Position numbers and translations under genes: made by a program. This document shows positions 1 to 9,141 of a stretch of 64,000 bases of DNA, piece by piece. The stretch is taken from positions 2,108,001 to 2,172,000 of the forward strand of contig NZ_CP033924.1 of the NCBI RefSeq assembly GCF_003815875.1, written 5' to 3'. This DNA is from Chryseobacterium lactis. Its GTDB lineage: Bacteria > Bacteroidota > Bacteroidia > Flavobacteriales > Weeksellaceae. Position 1 is the first letter of the stretch; every line of letters starts with the position of its first letter. Under the pieces are notes generated by a model, which saw only the letters and a list, made by a program, of their open reading frames with translations, was not told the origin of the DNA and searched no databases.

Positions 1-2
1 AC

Positions 3-1778
3 TGGAAAGTAAAAAACTCAGCCACAGTAGATCAGGATGCGGCTAATGTAAAAATGTTCGGGGACGGTCAGACTTTTGCCTTTACAGCAAAGAACAATTT
101 ATTTGTTAATAAAAACGGTAAAACGATTGCGGTAACCAATGAGGCTAATGAAAATATCATCAGCGGACAAGCGGTTCACCGTAATGAATTCGGAATTGAT
201 ACCGGAATTTTTCCTGCTCCCAACTCAGAAAGTGTAGCTTTCTATAAAATGGATCAGAGTATGGTCGCAGATTACCCGATCATTGACTGGTCAGTAACTC
301 CGGCCGTTAGCCACAACATTAAATATCCGATGGCAGGTCAAACTTCTCATCAGGTAACTTTAGGGGTTTTCAATATTAAAAATCAAACAACCACTTTCTT
401 AAAAATTGAAGGTGAAAAAGATCAATATTTAACAGCCGTTACCTGGAGCCCGGATTCAAAATATATTTTTGTAGGCGTCTTAAACAGAGGTCAGAATCAT
501 ATGAAAATGAATCAATATGATGCTGTGACAGGAGAATTGGTGAAAACCTTATTCGAAGAAAAAGACAGTAAATATGTTGAACCACAGCATCCGCTTACTT
601 TCTTTCCAAATTCCAATACAGACTTCATCTGGCAAAGTCAGAGAACCGGTTATAACCATCTTTTCCACTACAGCCTGGAAAAAGGACTTGTAGCACAGAT
701 TACAAAAGGAGACTGGTTGGTAACGGATATCTTAGGTTTTAATGAAAAGAAAAAAGAAATTTTCTTTACGTCAACAAAAGAAACACCTTTAGAAAGACAT
801 TTATATAAGATCAATTGGGCTAATTTCAAAATGCAGAGACTGGATGATGCTCCGGGAATGCACATCGGAACATTGAGTAGTGACGGAAATTATTTGTTTG
901 ATGCATACAGCAATGCAAACTCGCCGAGAGTTGGTAATATTATCAATACAAACAATTTAAAATCTACCAATATTCTTACTTCTGAAAATCCATTAAAGAA
1001 TTATCAGAGACCGGAAATTAAAAATGTAGAGTTAAAAGCAGACGACGGTACACCTTTATATGGAAAGATCATTCTTCCAACGAATTTTGATCCTAATAAA
1101 AAATACCCGACAATCGTTTATTTGTACAACGGGCCACACCTACAATTGATAACCAACTCTTTCCCGGCTTCCGGAAACCTTTGGTATGAATACATGGCAC
1201 AAAACGGATATATTATTTTCACAATGGACGGAAGAGGATCTTCCAACCGTGGGATGAAGTTTGAGCAGGCTGTTTTCAGAAACCTGGGAACAACGGAAAT
1301 GAACGATCAGATGAAAGGTGTGGAATATTTAAAATCTCTTCCTTACGTAAATGCTGATAAAATGGGAATTCACGGATGGAGCTTCGGAGGATTTATGACT
1401 ACAAGTTTCATGCTTCGTAAGCCGGATGTCTTTAAAGTAGGCGTTGCAGGAGGGCCTGTTATCGAATGGAATATGTACGAAATCATGTATGGTGAAAGAT
1501 ATATGGATACGCCACAGGAAAATCCACAGGGATATGCAACAGCTAATCTTCTGGACAAAGTTCAGAACCTGAAAGGAAAGCTATTGATGATCCATGGAGC
1601 GCAGGATGACGTTGTAGTTTGGCAACATTCTATTAAGTTCATCAAAGCAGCCGTTGATAACGGAGTACAGCTTGATTATTTTGCTTACCCAGGACACCCG
1701 CACAATGTGATCGGAAAAGACAGAGTTCACCTGATGCAGAAAATCACAGATTATTTTGATCTGTATCTGAAGAAATAA
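3..1778 (+). CDS. S9 family peptidase, dipeptidyl-peptidase IV type (5' end outside window)
   Basis: Serine peptidase of the prolyl oligopeptidase/DPPIV family, which removes dipeptides from the N terminus of peptides, usually in the periplasm of Bacteroidetes. The frame is open from base 3, so the gene starts upstream of the window and the ATG at 54 is internal; 591 residues are visible of a family length near 700-750. The first two thirds fit the DPPIV beta-propeller. The last third is an alpha/beta-hydrolase with GWSFGG (nucleophile Ser codon 1380-1382), Asp in AQDDVV (1605-1607) and His in GHPHN (1695-1697). A terminator follows at once. The family is firm; substrate preference is inferred. 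Confidence 0.93.
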   Translation, partial: WKVKNSATVDQDAANVKMFGDGQTFAFTAKNNLFVNKNGKTIAVTNEANENIISGQAVHRNEFGIDTGIFPAPNSESVAFYKMDQSMVADYPIIDWSVTPAVSHNIKYPMAGQTSHQVTLGVFNIKNQTTTFLKIEGEKDQYLTAVTWSPDSKYIFVGVLNRGQNHMKMNQYDAVTGELVKTLFEEKDSKYVEPQHPLTFFPNSNTDFIWQSQRTGYNHLFHYSLEKGLVAQITKGDWLVTDILGFNEKKKEIFFTSTKETPLERHLYKINWANFKMQRLDDAPGMHIGTLSSDGNYLFDAYSNANSPRVGNIINTNNLKSTNILTSENPLKNYQRPEIKNVELKADDGTPLYGKIILPTNFDPNKKYPTIVYLYNGPHLQLITNSFPASGNLWYEYMAQNGYIIFTMDGRGSSNRGMKFEQAVFRNLGTTEMNDQMKGVEYLKSLPYVNADKMGIHGWSFGGFMTTSFMLRKPDVFKVGVAGGPVIEWNMYEIMYGERYMDTPQENPQGYATANLLDKVQNLKGKLLMIHGAQDDVVVWQHSIKFIKAAVDNGVQLDYFAYPGHPHNVIGKDRVHLMQKITDYFDLYLKK

Positions 1779-1782
1779 TGAG

Positions 1783-1812
1783 AAAATCCAGCCATTTTGG
1801 TTGGATTTTTTG
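1783..1812 (+). terminator. Rho-independent terminator of the peptidase gene
   Basis: AAAATCCA (1783-1790) pairs with TGGATTTT (1802-1809), followed by more T. It lies four bases after the peptidase stop codon. Confidence 0.8.
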
Positions 1813-1819
1813 TTGATTT

Positions 1820-2150
1820 TTGTTTGAAATCGCAAGGGCGCAAAGAAAGTTGATGTGATACTGTTGTAAGGCGCAAGGATTTTATCTGTAATAAAATTGT
1901 AAAAGGCTAAATAATTGTCATGAATTCACGAATGATTATTTTTATTTCCCGTAGATTACACGGATTTCGCAGATGATCGCTTAAAATGAACCTACCTGAT
2001 TTCCTATCTTCGCGAGAAAATATTAAAAATCTCTTGCTGAAAATCTTCGATTTTCTTGCGACTTAAAAACGGCATAATTTTTAATCCCCTTGCGCTTTCC
2101 AACAATATAAAAACCGAATTTATTAATGCTTAAAGTATACCCTTCGATCT
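1820..2150. repeat. Degenerate interspersed repeat filling a 434-base gene-free gap
   Basis: The gap 1779-2212 has no convincing gene. It holds GCGCAA-type motifs (CGCAAGGGCGCAAAG near 1830, AAGGCGCAAGG near 1869), a CCCGTAGATTACACGGATTT stretch near 1949, and TTGCG-rich sequence from 2030 to 2100. These resemble the short decayed repeats that litter flavobacterial intergenic DNA (from memory, not searched). At 2038-2054 a near-palindrome TGAAAATCTTCGATTTT sits between two CTTGC copies. A 62-codon minus-strand frame at 2023-2211 is probably chance. Confidence 0.5.
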
Positions 2151-2185
2151 TACCAAACATCAATGCATCTGACATTTTATAGCTG

Positions 2186-2193
2186 TAATTTTG
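2186..2193 (+). promoter_or_regulatory. -7 promoter element of the LLM oxidoreductase gene
   Basis: TAATTTTG fits the Bacteroidetes -7 consensus TAnnTTTG exactly and lies 19 bases before the ATG at 2213. No clear -33 TTG is present. Confidence 0.55.
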
Positions 2194-2212
2194 CATTACT
2201 AAAATCAACAAT

Positions 2213-3238
2213 ATGGAATTAGGAATAGGAATGTTCGGGGATTTGGCTTTAGACCAGTCAACCGGAAAATATAGAGATGCAGGAATAAAGATCCGTGAAA
2301 TATTGGATCAGATAAAATTAATGGACGAGGTAGGAATTGATGTTTTTGCCATGGGTGAACACCATCGTCCCGATTATGCGGTTTCATCTCCGGAAATGGT
2401 ATTGGCAGCAGCAGCCAGTATTACCAAAAATATAAAATTAGCAAGTGGAGTGACGGTTTTAAGTTCTTCGGAACCGGTAAAAGTATATGAGGACTTTTCA
2501 ACACTGGATTTGATTTCAGACGGAAGAGCAGAGATATTTGTAGGCCGTGGAAGCTTTATTGAGTCATTTCCGCTATATGGATATTCATTGAATGATTATG
2601 AAGAATTATTTGATGAAAAACTGGAATTACTGTTGAAAATTAATTCCGAAGAAAACGTAACATGGTCAGGAAAACTTCGCGCACCTATGCAGAACCAAAC
2701 CGTTTATCCCAGAGCAAAAAATGACGGGAAATTGTCTATCTGGAGAGCAGTTGGAGGTACACCACAATCTGTTTTAAGTGCTGCACAATTAGGAATGCCT
2801 CTAGTAGTAGCGATTATTGGTGGTATGCCGATTCAGTTTAAAAATCTGATTGAGTTTTATAAACAGGAATATCAAAAAGCAGGACATGATGTTGCCAACA
2901 TGCAGATTGCCGTTCACTCCCATACTTTTGTGAGTGATGATGAGAAAATAGTAGATGGATATTTCAACAATTATAAATCTCAGATGGATAGGATAGGAGC
3001 ATCCCGAGGTTGGGCACCGTACACAAAGATGCAGTATGATGGTGGAAGAAGTAAAGACGGCGCTCTGTTTATCGGAAGTCCGGCAGAAGTAGCAGACAAA
3101 ATTGCTTATATGAAAGAGCTTTTCGGAATTACAAGATTCATTGGCCATATGGACGTTGGAGATCCTGCTCATGACATTATGATGAAGTCTATTGAACTAT
3201 TCGGGAAAGAAGTAAAACCGTTGGTGCAAAACCTGTAA
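2213..3238 (+). CDS. LLM class flavin-dependent oxidoreductase (luciferase-like monooxygenase)
   Basis: A 341-residue member of the bacterial luciferase-like superfamily, TIM-barrel enzymes that use reduced FMN or F420. The N terminus (ELGIGMFGDLA), the GIDVFAMGEHH segment near residue 45, LASGVTVLSSSEPVKVYEDF near 80 and GRAEIFVGRGSF near 105 are typical. The final third has GSPAEVADKIAYMKELFG, the usual segment before the C-terminal helix. Length is normal. The start ATG follows a -7 element by 19 bases. The gene stands alone and faces sbcC tail to tail across a long inverted repeat. The substrate cannot be read from sequence; a monooxygenase is likelier than a dehydrogenase. Confidence 0.9.
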   Translation: MELGIGMFGDLALDQSTGKYRDAGIKIREILDQIKLMDEVGIDVFAMGEHHRPDYAVSSPEMVLAAAASITKNIKLASGVTVLSSSEPVKVYEDFSTLDLISDGRAEIFVGRGSFIESFPLYGYSLNDYEELFDEKLELLLKINSEENVTWSGKLRAPMQNQTVYPRAKNDGKLSIWRAVGGTPQSVLSAAQLGMPLVVAIIGGMPIQFKNLIEFYKQEYQKAGHDVANMQIAVHSHTFVSDDEKIVDGYFNNYKSQMDRIGASRGWAPYTKMQYDGGRSKDGALFIGSPAEVADKIAYMKELFGITRFIGHMDVGDPAHDIMMKSIELFGKEVKPLVQNL

Positions 3239-3253
3239 TTATTCATAGTATTT

Positions 3254-3440
3254 AACCATAAAAGTCACAAAAGTCTTTAAACACTTTAGTTCTTTTTAAG
3301 GGACAAGCTTTACGCATAGGAAGTACACTTAAGCCTTATGAAAATCTTTGATTTTCAACTTATGTGAACTTTTTGCAGTGTAATTTTCAACTTAAGTGAA
3401 CTAAAGTGTTTAAAAATAAAGTTTTGTGACTTTTATGGTT
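3254..3440. repeat. Long inverted repeat with about 105-base loop
   Basis: Left arm 3254-3292 and right arm 3398-3440 pair over two blocks: 19 bases (AACCATAAAAGTCACAAAA with TTTTGTGACTTTTATGGTT) and 17 bases (TTTAAACACTTTAGTTC with GAACTAAAGTGTTTAAA), separated by 3 and 7 unpaired bases. The loop holds two near-identical copies of TTTTCAACTTATGTGAACT (3352-3370 and 3384-3402, one mismatch). It lies between convergent genes and may end transcription from both sides, but its size suggests a mobile or REP-like intergenic element. Confidence 0.8.
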
Positions 3441-3454
3441 TAAAATAATATAAG

Positions 3455-6400
3455 TTAGACTATTTCAATCAAGCTTCCTCTTTCTTCATCCTTGATAATA
3501 GTAAGTGCAGTTGGAATCTTTTCTTTCAGTTCTTCCACGTGCGAGATAATTCCTACAATCCTGTTTTCTTTCATCAGATTAGTTAGAGTTTCAAAAACAA
3601 TATTAACTGATTCCGTGTCCTGAGTTCCAAAACCTTCATCAATAAAGAAAAAGTTTTTCTCTGCCTGTGCATTTGCCTGAACACTTTCTGCCAAAGCCAG
3701 TGCGAGACTTAGCGATACCTGAAAAGACTGTCCGCCCGACAGCGTTTTTACACTTCTGCTTCTGCCTTCGTTGAGGTAATCGATGATTTCAAAATCGTTG
3801 TTTTCATTAAGCTGCAGGCTGAGCTGATTTCTGGTCATTCGATGGAAACGTACATTGGCATGATCACAAAGCTGTCTTAAGTAAATAGATGAAACATACT
3901 GCACAAAACCAGCCCCTTTGAATAAGTTTATCATCAGTTTCAGATTTTCAGAGCGCTTCTGAAGCTTTGAAAACTCCTTTTGCAAATCTTCCTTTTTAAG
4001 AAACTCTTTTTCCAGCCTCTCAATCTCAGTCATCATTTTTACAACAGAATCGTTGATTCGCTGGACTTCATTTTTGACCTCCGTAAACTGTTGCTCAGCA
4101 AGAGAAAATTGTTCATCATTGAATGAAAGATCTTTGAGTTTCAGCTCCAGACCTTCAATGACCTTTTTTAAAGTTTCGAAATCAATTGTAAACTTTTGGA
4201 TGTAAGCTCTGGCCTGCTGAATATTGATTTCCTGAGCTAAAATACCTTCAACCTCTTTAAAATTACTGAATTTCTGTTCTGCCAAGGCATTGGAAATTAC
4301 CACCGCATTTTGAGAAACTTCTTTTTCAAGTTCACTAATTTGTTTTTCAGACTGACTTACAATGGCTTTTTGTTCTGCCAGCTGAGGTGCAAGAACCTTT
4401 TCCTGCTGGGTGGCAATCTGATAATTTTTTTCTGTTTCAGTATTAGACTGCACCAACTTTTGATACTTAGCTTCTACTTCTGCTATTGTTTTCTGCTCAT
4501 AAAGATTCCATTCCAGCGTTTTTACGTTGGAACGACTGATATTAATTTGCTCTTGCTTGGTAACCTCTTCCAGTTTAAAAGTTTCCAGAGCAGATTTATA
4601 TTTTTCTAAAATTTTATGTTCCTTTTCCAGAGTTTCACGTTCTGTAGAAAGGTTTTGCTCGGCCTCTCCAATTTTCTTTTCTACAGCAAAAGATTCTTCC
4701 CTTTTTTTCTCAAAATCATCCTCCCGATCTGGACTGAATTGTTTCCACGTAAAATGCTGAAGATGATTTTCAATCTCCGTTTGAAGCTGAGCTGATTTTT
4801 TTTGTTCAGCGACCAGTTGCTCTTCAAAGATTTTTTTTCTGTCAAGGATTTTTTCAATTTCAGTTTCCTGTTTTTGAAGACTTAGAATTTCCTTTTCAAT
4901 AGCTGTTATTTTTTCCTGAATCGCCAGGATTTCCGCATTGACATCGTGGAATTCTACAATATCCGGATGCTCTTTGGAACCGCACAACGGGCATGCTTCT
5001 CCATTATGAAGCTCGCTTGCAAACTGAGAAAGCTCTTTTTGAATTTTTAAATGATCCAGTTTTTGGGAAAACTCTTTCCTGTTTGTTTCAAGAAGCTCTT
5101 TTTTTGTATTGAAGACTTCTTTATAATTTTCCTGAAAGTTAAATGGTTTTAATTCATCAGAAACTGCTTCAAGTTGCTTTTGCTGTTTTTCAATTTTTTC
5201 AACCTGTTCCTGCTGTGATTTTTTAAAGTTCTTAAGTTGCAGAAACCAATTTCCAACACTTGAAACCAAGGCTGTATCAAGCTTTTTTTCTTTTAAAGCA
5301 ATAATATGCTGAGAAAGTTCATCAATCTTTTTCTGAATGCTGGTTTTATGAGTTTCAACTTCCGTTACTTTCTGAGAACCGTTTTGAGTCCTTTCATTGA
5401 GAATTTTAATCTCATCAGAAGACTTTAAAATCGTAATAATCAGACTCAGGTCATTTTCCTGTATTTTAGACTGATCCAATACCTGGAATTTGGGCTCCAG
5501 AATAGCAAGTTGCTCTTTTACGGTCTTAAAAGCGGCTGCAGTTTCCTGTAGTGTTTGAGTCTGCTTCTCCTTTTCAGCCTGTTTATCTGAAATTTCTTTT
5601 ACAAGCTTATTTTTTTCAACAAGTAAAGGATTGAAAATTCTGAAAACACGATCATATAATTCTGTCCGTATTTCCAGAGCATCCATTTGAGGCTTTTGTT
5701 CAGAGAGTTTTCCGAAATTTTCTTTATTCTGTTTTAAACTTTCAAAATCAGTTTTTAAATTTTTTAATTGTTGATAAGTGTTGGAAATCTTCTCCAACTT
5801 TTCATTGGAATCGGTAAGCTTTTTTTGCTCTTCCGTTAAAAATCCTTTCTGAAGTTGAATTTTTTCCTCATCAATTTCCTCAAAACCTTTTAATTGTCCC
5901 TCAAGTTGATCCAGTTCAGATCTGTTTTTTGTATTGAGCACGGAAACGTTATTCTGAAGATCAAATTTCTGAAGATTAAAGATCTCCTTCATCATATTCG
6001 TTCTTTCTGCAGCGCCTAATTCAAGGAATTCTTTAAACTGTCCCTGTGGGATAATGATCGTTCTTTTGAAGTTCGAATAGCTTAAACCAATAATTGTTTC
6101 TGCATTGGTATGATCCAAAGGAACCCATTTGCCATTACTATTCTCATAAAAAGCAACAGAATAGGGCTTTACATCTTCAAATTTTTTAGAATTACGCCTG
6201 AAATCCCTGGTTGCCCGGAATAGCTTATTCTCATAATTGATGAAATCAAATTCTATATAAGAAGAATTCGACTTTAGATTCATCATGTTATAAGCTCTTT
6301 TGTCACGCATATTCAGACGTTCTGTTTCACCGTATAAAGCAAATGAAATCGCTTCAAGAACCGACGATTTTCCGGAGCCCACAGCCCCGAAAATACCAAA

Positions 6401-6490
6401 CAATCCAGCTTCGGTAAGATTTCTGAAATCAATAATTTGACGTTCCTGGTAGGAATAAAGTCCTTCGATCGTTAATTGTACAGGAATCAT
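3455..6490 (-). CDS. sbcC: Exonuclease SbcC (Rad50-like ATPase)
   Basis: ATPase subunit of the SbcCD nuclease, which opens DNA hairpins and protein-blocked ends during repair and replication. 1011 residues, near the 1048 of the E. coli protein. The N-terminal half-ATPase has the Walker A GAVGSGKSSVLEAI near residue 36. Long coiled coils flank the zinc hook CPLC around residue 499. The C-terminal half has the ABC signature LSGGQ, Walker B FFFIDEGFGTQD and a following His switch (IISHVEEL). The start lies 3 bases after the sbcD stop, so the pair is co-transcribed and probably translationally coupled. Confidence 0.97.
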   Translation of the reverse strand: MIPVQLTIEGLYSYQERQIIDFRNLTEAGLFGIFGAVGSGKSSVLEAISFALYGETERLNMRDKRAYNMMNLKSNSSYIEFDFINYENKLFRATRDFRRNSKKFEDVKPYSVAFYENSNGKWVPLDHTNAETIIGLSYSNFKRTIIIPQGQFKEFLELGAAERTNMMKEIFNLQKFDLQNNVSVLNTKNRSELDQLEGQLKGFEEIDEEKIQLQKGFLTEEQKKLTDSNEKLEKISNTYQQLKNLKTDFESLKQNKENFGKLSEQKPQMDALEIRTELYDRVFRIFNPLLVEKNKLVKEISDKQAEKEKQTQTLQETAAAFKTVKEQLAILEPKFQVLDQSKIQENDLSLIITILKSSDEIKILNERTQNGSQKVTEVETHKTSIQKKIDELSQHIIALKEKKLDTALVSSVGNWFLQLKNFKKSQQEQVEKIEKQQKQLEAVSDELKPFNFQENYKEVFNTKKELLETNRKEFSQKLDHLKIQKELSQFASELHNGEACPLCGSKEHPDIVEFHDVNAEILAIQEKITAIEKEILSLQKQETEIEKILDRKKIFEEQLVAEQKKSAQLQTEIENHLQHFTWKQFSPDREDDFEKKREESFAVEKKIGEAEQNLSTERETLEKEHKILEKYKSALETFKLEEVTKQEQINISRSNVKTLEWNLYEQKTIAEVEAKYQKLVQSNTETEKNYQIATQQEKVLAPQLAEQKAIVSQSEKQISELEKEVSQNAVVISNALAEQKFSNFKEVEGILAQEINIQQARAYIQKFTIDFETLKKVIEGLELKLKDLSFNDEQFSLAEQQFTEVKNEVQRINDSVVKMMTEIERLEKEFLKKEDLQKEFSKLQKRSENLKLMINLFKGAGFVQYVSSIYLRQLCDHANVRFHRMTRNQLSLQLNENNDFEIIDYLNEGRSRSVKTLSGGQSFQVSLSLALALAESVQANAQAEKNFFFIDEGFGTQDTESVNIVFETLTNLMKENRIVGIISHVEELKEKIPTALTIIKDEERGSLIEIV

Positions 6491-6493
6491 GGC

Positions 6494-7699
6494 TTATGCA
6501 TTTAAAATTTCGTTAAACAAATTCATCAGTTCTTCATTGGCTTCCTGGCCCCCGTTTTTAGATTTAAAATAATCTCTGAATAATATATCAATATCCTGAC
6601 TCAGATTGATTTCGTGGTTTGCACCTTCCATAAGTTCCCGGTTTTTGACTTTGGGAATAAGATGAACGATACCATTGTGCGATTGATAGATTAATTTTCT
6701 TTCATCCACCGTTAAAAAAGTCTCACTCTCTAAAGTCAGTTCAATAAAGGTATTCGGATTTTCTTTAAGCCACTGAATAGTGTCTTCTACAGATGTGAAT
6801 GTTTTTCTAACCAGAGTTCTTCCGTTTTTCAGCTGCTTTTTTTCATATAATGCTGCCTTTCCCGGGTTCGCTTCAATAATAGAAATATATTTTTTCTGGC
6901 CTGCTTCACTAAAGCTGTAGCACAAAGGGGAAGAAGAGTATATCACCGGTTTTTCCGCAGTTCCGATGTTTTGAAAAGCATGAAGGTGCCCCAAAGCAGT
7001 ATACTGGATCTGATCCGGGATAATATCTGAATAAATAATATCTGCATTCCCTATTTTGATAGGTTTTTCTCCTTCCGGTTCTTCCAGAATCTCAGCACCC
7101 CTTTTGTTCATGTATAAATGAGCGGTCAGAAGATTGACTCCCGAATCATCACAAAACTCATCTGCAAGGTTTTTCCAGGTTTGTGCCAGCACTTTGTTAA
7201 TTTCTTCTTCTTTATTTTCTCCAAAATATTCTTTCAGACGAATTTCGTTGGCATAAGGTGTATGAAGGATTCTGACAGGGAAATCTGTATTTTCAATTTT
7301 CAGTTCTATAAATCCTGCTTTTGATTTTAGAATTTTAAAATATTCATTTTCAAAAGGCAGAATTTCAGCTTTGGGATGACCAATTAAAATAATTCCACAC
7401 TCCCTGGCCAAAGGATCCGGAGCATCGATGAGGTTGGGAGAATCATGATTCCCTGAAATGGCAATTACTGGACGTTTCCCATTTTGAGATAGACGCTTCA
7501 GTGTTTTATAGAACAATTCAACAGCTTCTACGCTGGGATTAAAGCTATCAAAAAGATCACCGGCAACAATAACGAGATCAACTTTTTCATCATCAGCAAT
7601 ACTTATAATCTCTTCCATGACCAAAACCTGTTCTTCCAGACGGGAAAAGCGATCCAGTCGTTTACCTAAGTGCCAGTCGGCAGTGTGTAGAATTTTCAT
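6494..7699 (-). CDS. sbcD: Exonuclease SbcD (Mre11-like nuclease subunit)
   Basis: Mn-dependent nuclease subunit that pairs with SbcC. 401 residues, the usual length. All metallophosphoesterase motifs are present in order: HTADWHLGK (residues 5-13), VAGDLFDS near 45, SGNHDSP near 82, TAHLY near 195 and ALGHLH near 237. The C-terminal part is the capping domain that binds SbcC. It is the first gene of a two-gene minus-strand operon, with a -7 element about 75 bases upstream at 7773-7780. Confidence 0.97.
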   Translation of the reverse strand: MKILHTADWHLGKRLDRFSRLEEQVLVMEEIISIADDEKVDLVIVAGDLFDSFNPSVEAVELFYKTLKRLSQNGKRPVIAISGNHDSPNLIDAPDPLARECGIILIGHPKAEILPFENEYFKILKSKAGFIELKIENTDFPVRILHTPYANEIRLKEYFGENKEEEINKVLAQTWKNLADEFCDDSGVNLLTAHLYMNKRGAEILEEPEGEKPIKIGNADIIYSDIIPDQIQYTALGHLHAFQNIGTAEKPVIYSSSPLCYSFSEAGQKKYISIIEANPGKAALYEKKQLKNGRTLVRKTFTSVEDTIQWLKENPNTFIELTLESETFLTVDERKLIYQSHNGIVHLIPKVKNRELMEGANHEINLSQDIDILFRDYFKSKNGGQEANEELMNLFNEILNA

Positions 7700-7772
7700 A
7701 AAAGTATATCATTGTTTAAAGGAAATATGAAAGGTAATGGTATATAATATTTTTTCCAATATTGTTCAATAC

Positions 7773-7780
7773 CAAAGATA
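7773..7780 (-). promoter_or_regulatory. -7 promoter element of sbcDC
   Basis: Read on the minus strand the bases are TATCTTTG, a perfect TAnnTTTG. It would give a leader of about 65-70 bases before the sbcD ATG at 7699. No -33 TTG at the expected distance. Confidence 0.5.
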
Positions 7781-7891
7781 AATGAAGTTGTATTGTAAAA
7801 AATACGGTTTACCTTAATTTATCAGGAGGTGTAATTTAACCAAAAAAACTGTTTGCAACAAAGCAATAGTTGGCTTAGGAATGAACGATTT

Positions 7892-8044
7892 TCATAGTTT
7901 ATTATCGGTTTCTTGGGTCTTGAAACCTTCCTGGATTTGTTTTAAACGAGCTTTCCTTTCTGCTTCTGCATTTTGTATTTTACGTTTTTTCTGATCAATT
8001 TTCTTTTTATTTTTTTTCCTGTTTGCTTCGTTGTTTTTGCTCAT
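7892..8044 (-). CDS. Small highly basic protein, 50 residues, unknown function
   Basis: A complete 50-codon frame, ATG at 8044 and TGA at 7892-7894, translating MSKNNEANRKKNKKK... to ...ETDNKL. About a third of residues are Lys or Arg, mostly in the first 35 positions, with no hydrophobic segment and no Cys. The pattern resembles small nucleic-acid-binding or ribosome-associated proteins, but I recognise no family. Support that it is real: a perfect -7 element TATTTTTG at 8091-8098 (minus) with TTG 20 bases upstream, giving a 40-50 base leader. It is divergent from the VF530-type gene. Confidence 0.6.
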   Translation of the reverse strand: MSKNNEANRKKNKKKIDQKKRKIQNAEAERKARLKQIQEGFKTQETDNKL

Positions 8045-8090
8045 ATAGGTTGGTGAAGAATAATTTTTAAGTGATAAGCAATAGCCTCTT

Positions 8091-8121
8091 CAAAAATACT
8101 AAAGATTAAGAGTTTAAACAA
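8091..8121 (-). promoter_or_regulatory. Promoter of the 50-residue basic protein
   Basis: On the minus strand TTG (8119-8121), 20 bases, TATTTTTG (8091-8098): both Bacteroidetes elements at standard spacing. Confidence 0.65.
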
Positions 8122-8165
8122 TTTTACTCGTTAAGTCTGGTAAAATGTTTTAATTTTACTGCGTT

Positions 8166-8417
8166 ATGGAAGAAAAACCAAAAGATCCTTTACACGGAAA
8201 AAGACTTGATGCTATCCTTGAAGAGCTGGTAGAATACTATGAAGGCTTTGAAAAACTAGGCGAGCAGATCAATATAAAATGTTTTACAGACAATCCGAGT
8301 ATCAGTTCTTCGCTGAAGTTTTTGAGAAAAACACCATGGGCCAGAACTAAAGTAGAAAGTTTGTATCTTTTTATGCTGAGACAGAAAAAACGAGACGAAA
8401 CCAGAAATAAAAAATAA
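8166..8417 (+). CDS. VF530 family DNA-binding protein (DUF2132)
   Basis: An 83-residue protein matching the small VF530/DUF2132 family along its length: DPLHGKRLDAILEELVEYY (residues 7-25), then INIKCFTDNPSISSSLKFLR and KTPWARTKVESLYL. The family is helical and described as DNA-binding; its biological role is not established. Length is typical, and the C-terminal RQKKRDETRNKK tail is basic. The ATG is the first in frame. It stands alone, divergent from the small basic protein. Confidence 0.88.
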   Translation: MEEKPKDPLHGKRLDAILEELVEYYEGFEKLGEQINIKCFTDNPSISSSLKFLRKTPWARTKVESLYLFMLRQKKRDETRNKK

Positions 8418-8586
8418 AGCCAGCAAGCCTGAAGGTGGATGCGACTATTGGTCTTATGACTGCTAATGGTTATTAATGGGGAAGCTTTTAAAACATAAAA
8501 TGCAGATGTAGTGGTTCTTTATGCCCTTCATAACTTCCTTCTTTAATCTCCCATCTTCCTACCAGATTAAATCATTTCAAAAATAG

Positions 8587-8594
8587 TATATTTG
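8587..8594 (+). promoter_or_regulatory. -7 promoter element of the FKBP gene; decides its start
   Basis: TATATTTG fits TAnnTTTG. Its last G is the first base of an in-frame GTG (8594), so that GTG cannot be in the mRNA start region and the ATG at 8636 must be used. Confidence 0.7.
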
Positions 8595-8635
8595 TGCCAT
8601 TAATCGTGAAGAAACTCACGACAAAAAAGAAAAAT

Positions 8636-9136
8636 ATGACAATTGAAAACAATCACGTTGTAGCGGTAAAATACATCCTTCACACAATCGAAGAAGATGG
8701 AAGTAAGATTCTTGTAGAAGAAACTACAGCAGAAAATCCACTTACATTTTTGTATGGTGCAGGAATGATGATTCCTAAGTTTGAACAAAATATCCTTGGC
8801 CTGAAAGCCGGAGATAAAGCAGCTTTTGTTATTCAGCCTGAAGAAGCTTACGGTGAAAGACAACCTGATGCTATTGCACAATTACCGGTTGAAATGTTTA
8901 ACGAATCCGGACTTCCTCCTGTTGGAGCGATTTTACCTTTGTCTGATAATCAAGGAAACAATTTCCAGGCTTTTGTGGTAGAAATCACTCCGGAAGTTGT
9001 AGTAGCAGACCTTAACCACCCAATGGCTGGTAAAGTTTTAGATTTCCAGGTGGAAATTTTAAATACTCGTCCTGCGACAGAAGAGGAATTGTCACACGGT
9101 CACGCTCATGGAATTGACGGAACTGACGCTCACTAA
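8636..9136 (+). CDS. FKBP-type peptidyl-prolyl cis-trans isomerase, SlyD-like
   Basis: Catalyses Xaa-Pro isomerisation and acts as a folding chaperone, probably cytoplasmic because no signal peptide is present. 166 residues from ATG 8636. Features: VKYILHTIEEDG at the N terminus, PLTFLYGAGMMIPKFEQNILGLKAGDKAAF (FKBP core; residues about 34-65), PEEAYGERQ, then an inserted flap of about 60 residues as in SlyD, and LNHPMAGKVLDFQVEI closing the fold. A His-rich tail HGHAHGIDGTDAH suggests metal binding. A longer frame from GTG 8594 is rejected because it overlaps the -7 element. Strong terminator after the stop. Confidence 0.93.
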   Translation: MTIENNHVVAVKYILHTIEEDGSKILVEETTAENPLTFLYGAGMMIPKFEQNILGLKAGDKAAFVIQPEEAYGERQPDAIAQLPVEMFNESGLPPVGAILPLSDNQGNNFQAFVVEITPEVVVADLNHPMAGKVLDFQVEILNTRPATEEELSHGHAHGIDGTDAH

Positions 9137-9141
9137 AAAAT

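Noticed and set aside
2023..2211. 62-codon minus-strand frame in the intergenic repeat region
   Set aside because: It includes repeat sequence and has no promoter or family resemblance.
2801..3172. 123-codon minus-strand frame inside the flavin monooxygenase gene
   Set aside because: Shadow of a well-supported gene; Cys/His-rich mixed composition and no recognisable start.
8594..8635. GTG start for the FKBP gene giving 14 extra residues
   Set aside because: The GTG overlaps the -7 element and the extension is not FKBP-like.
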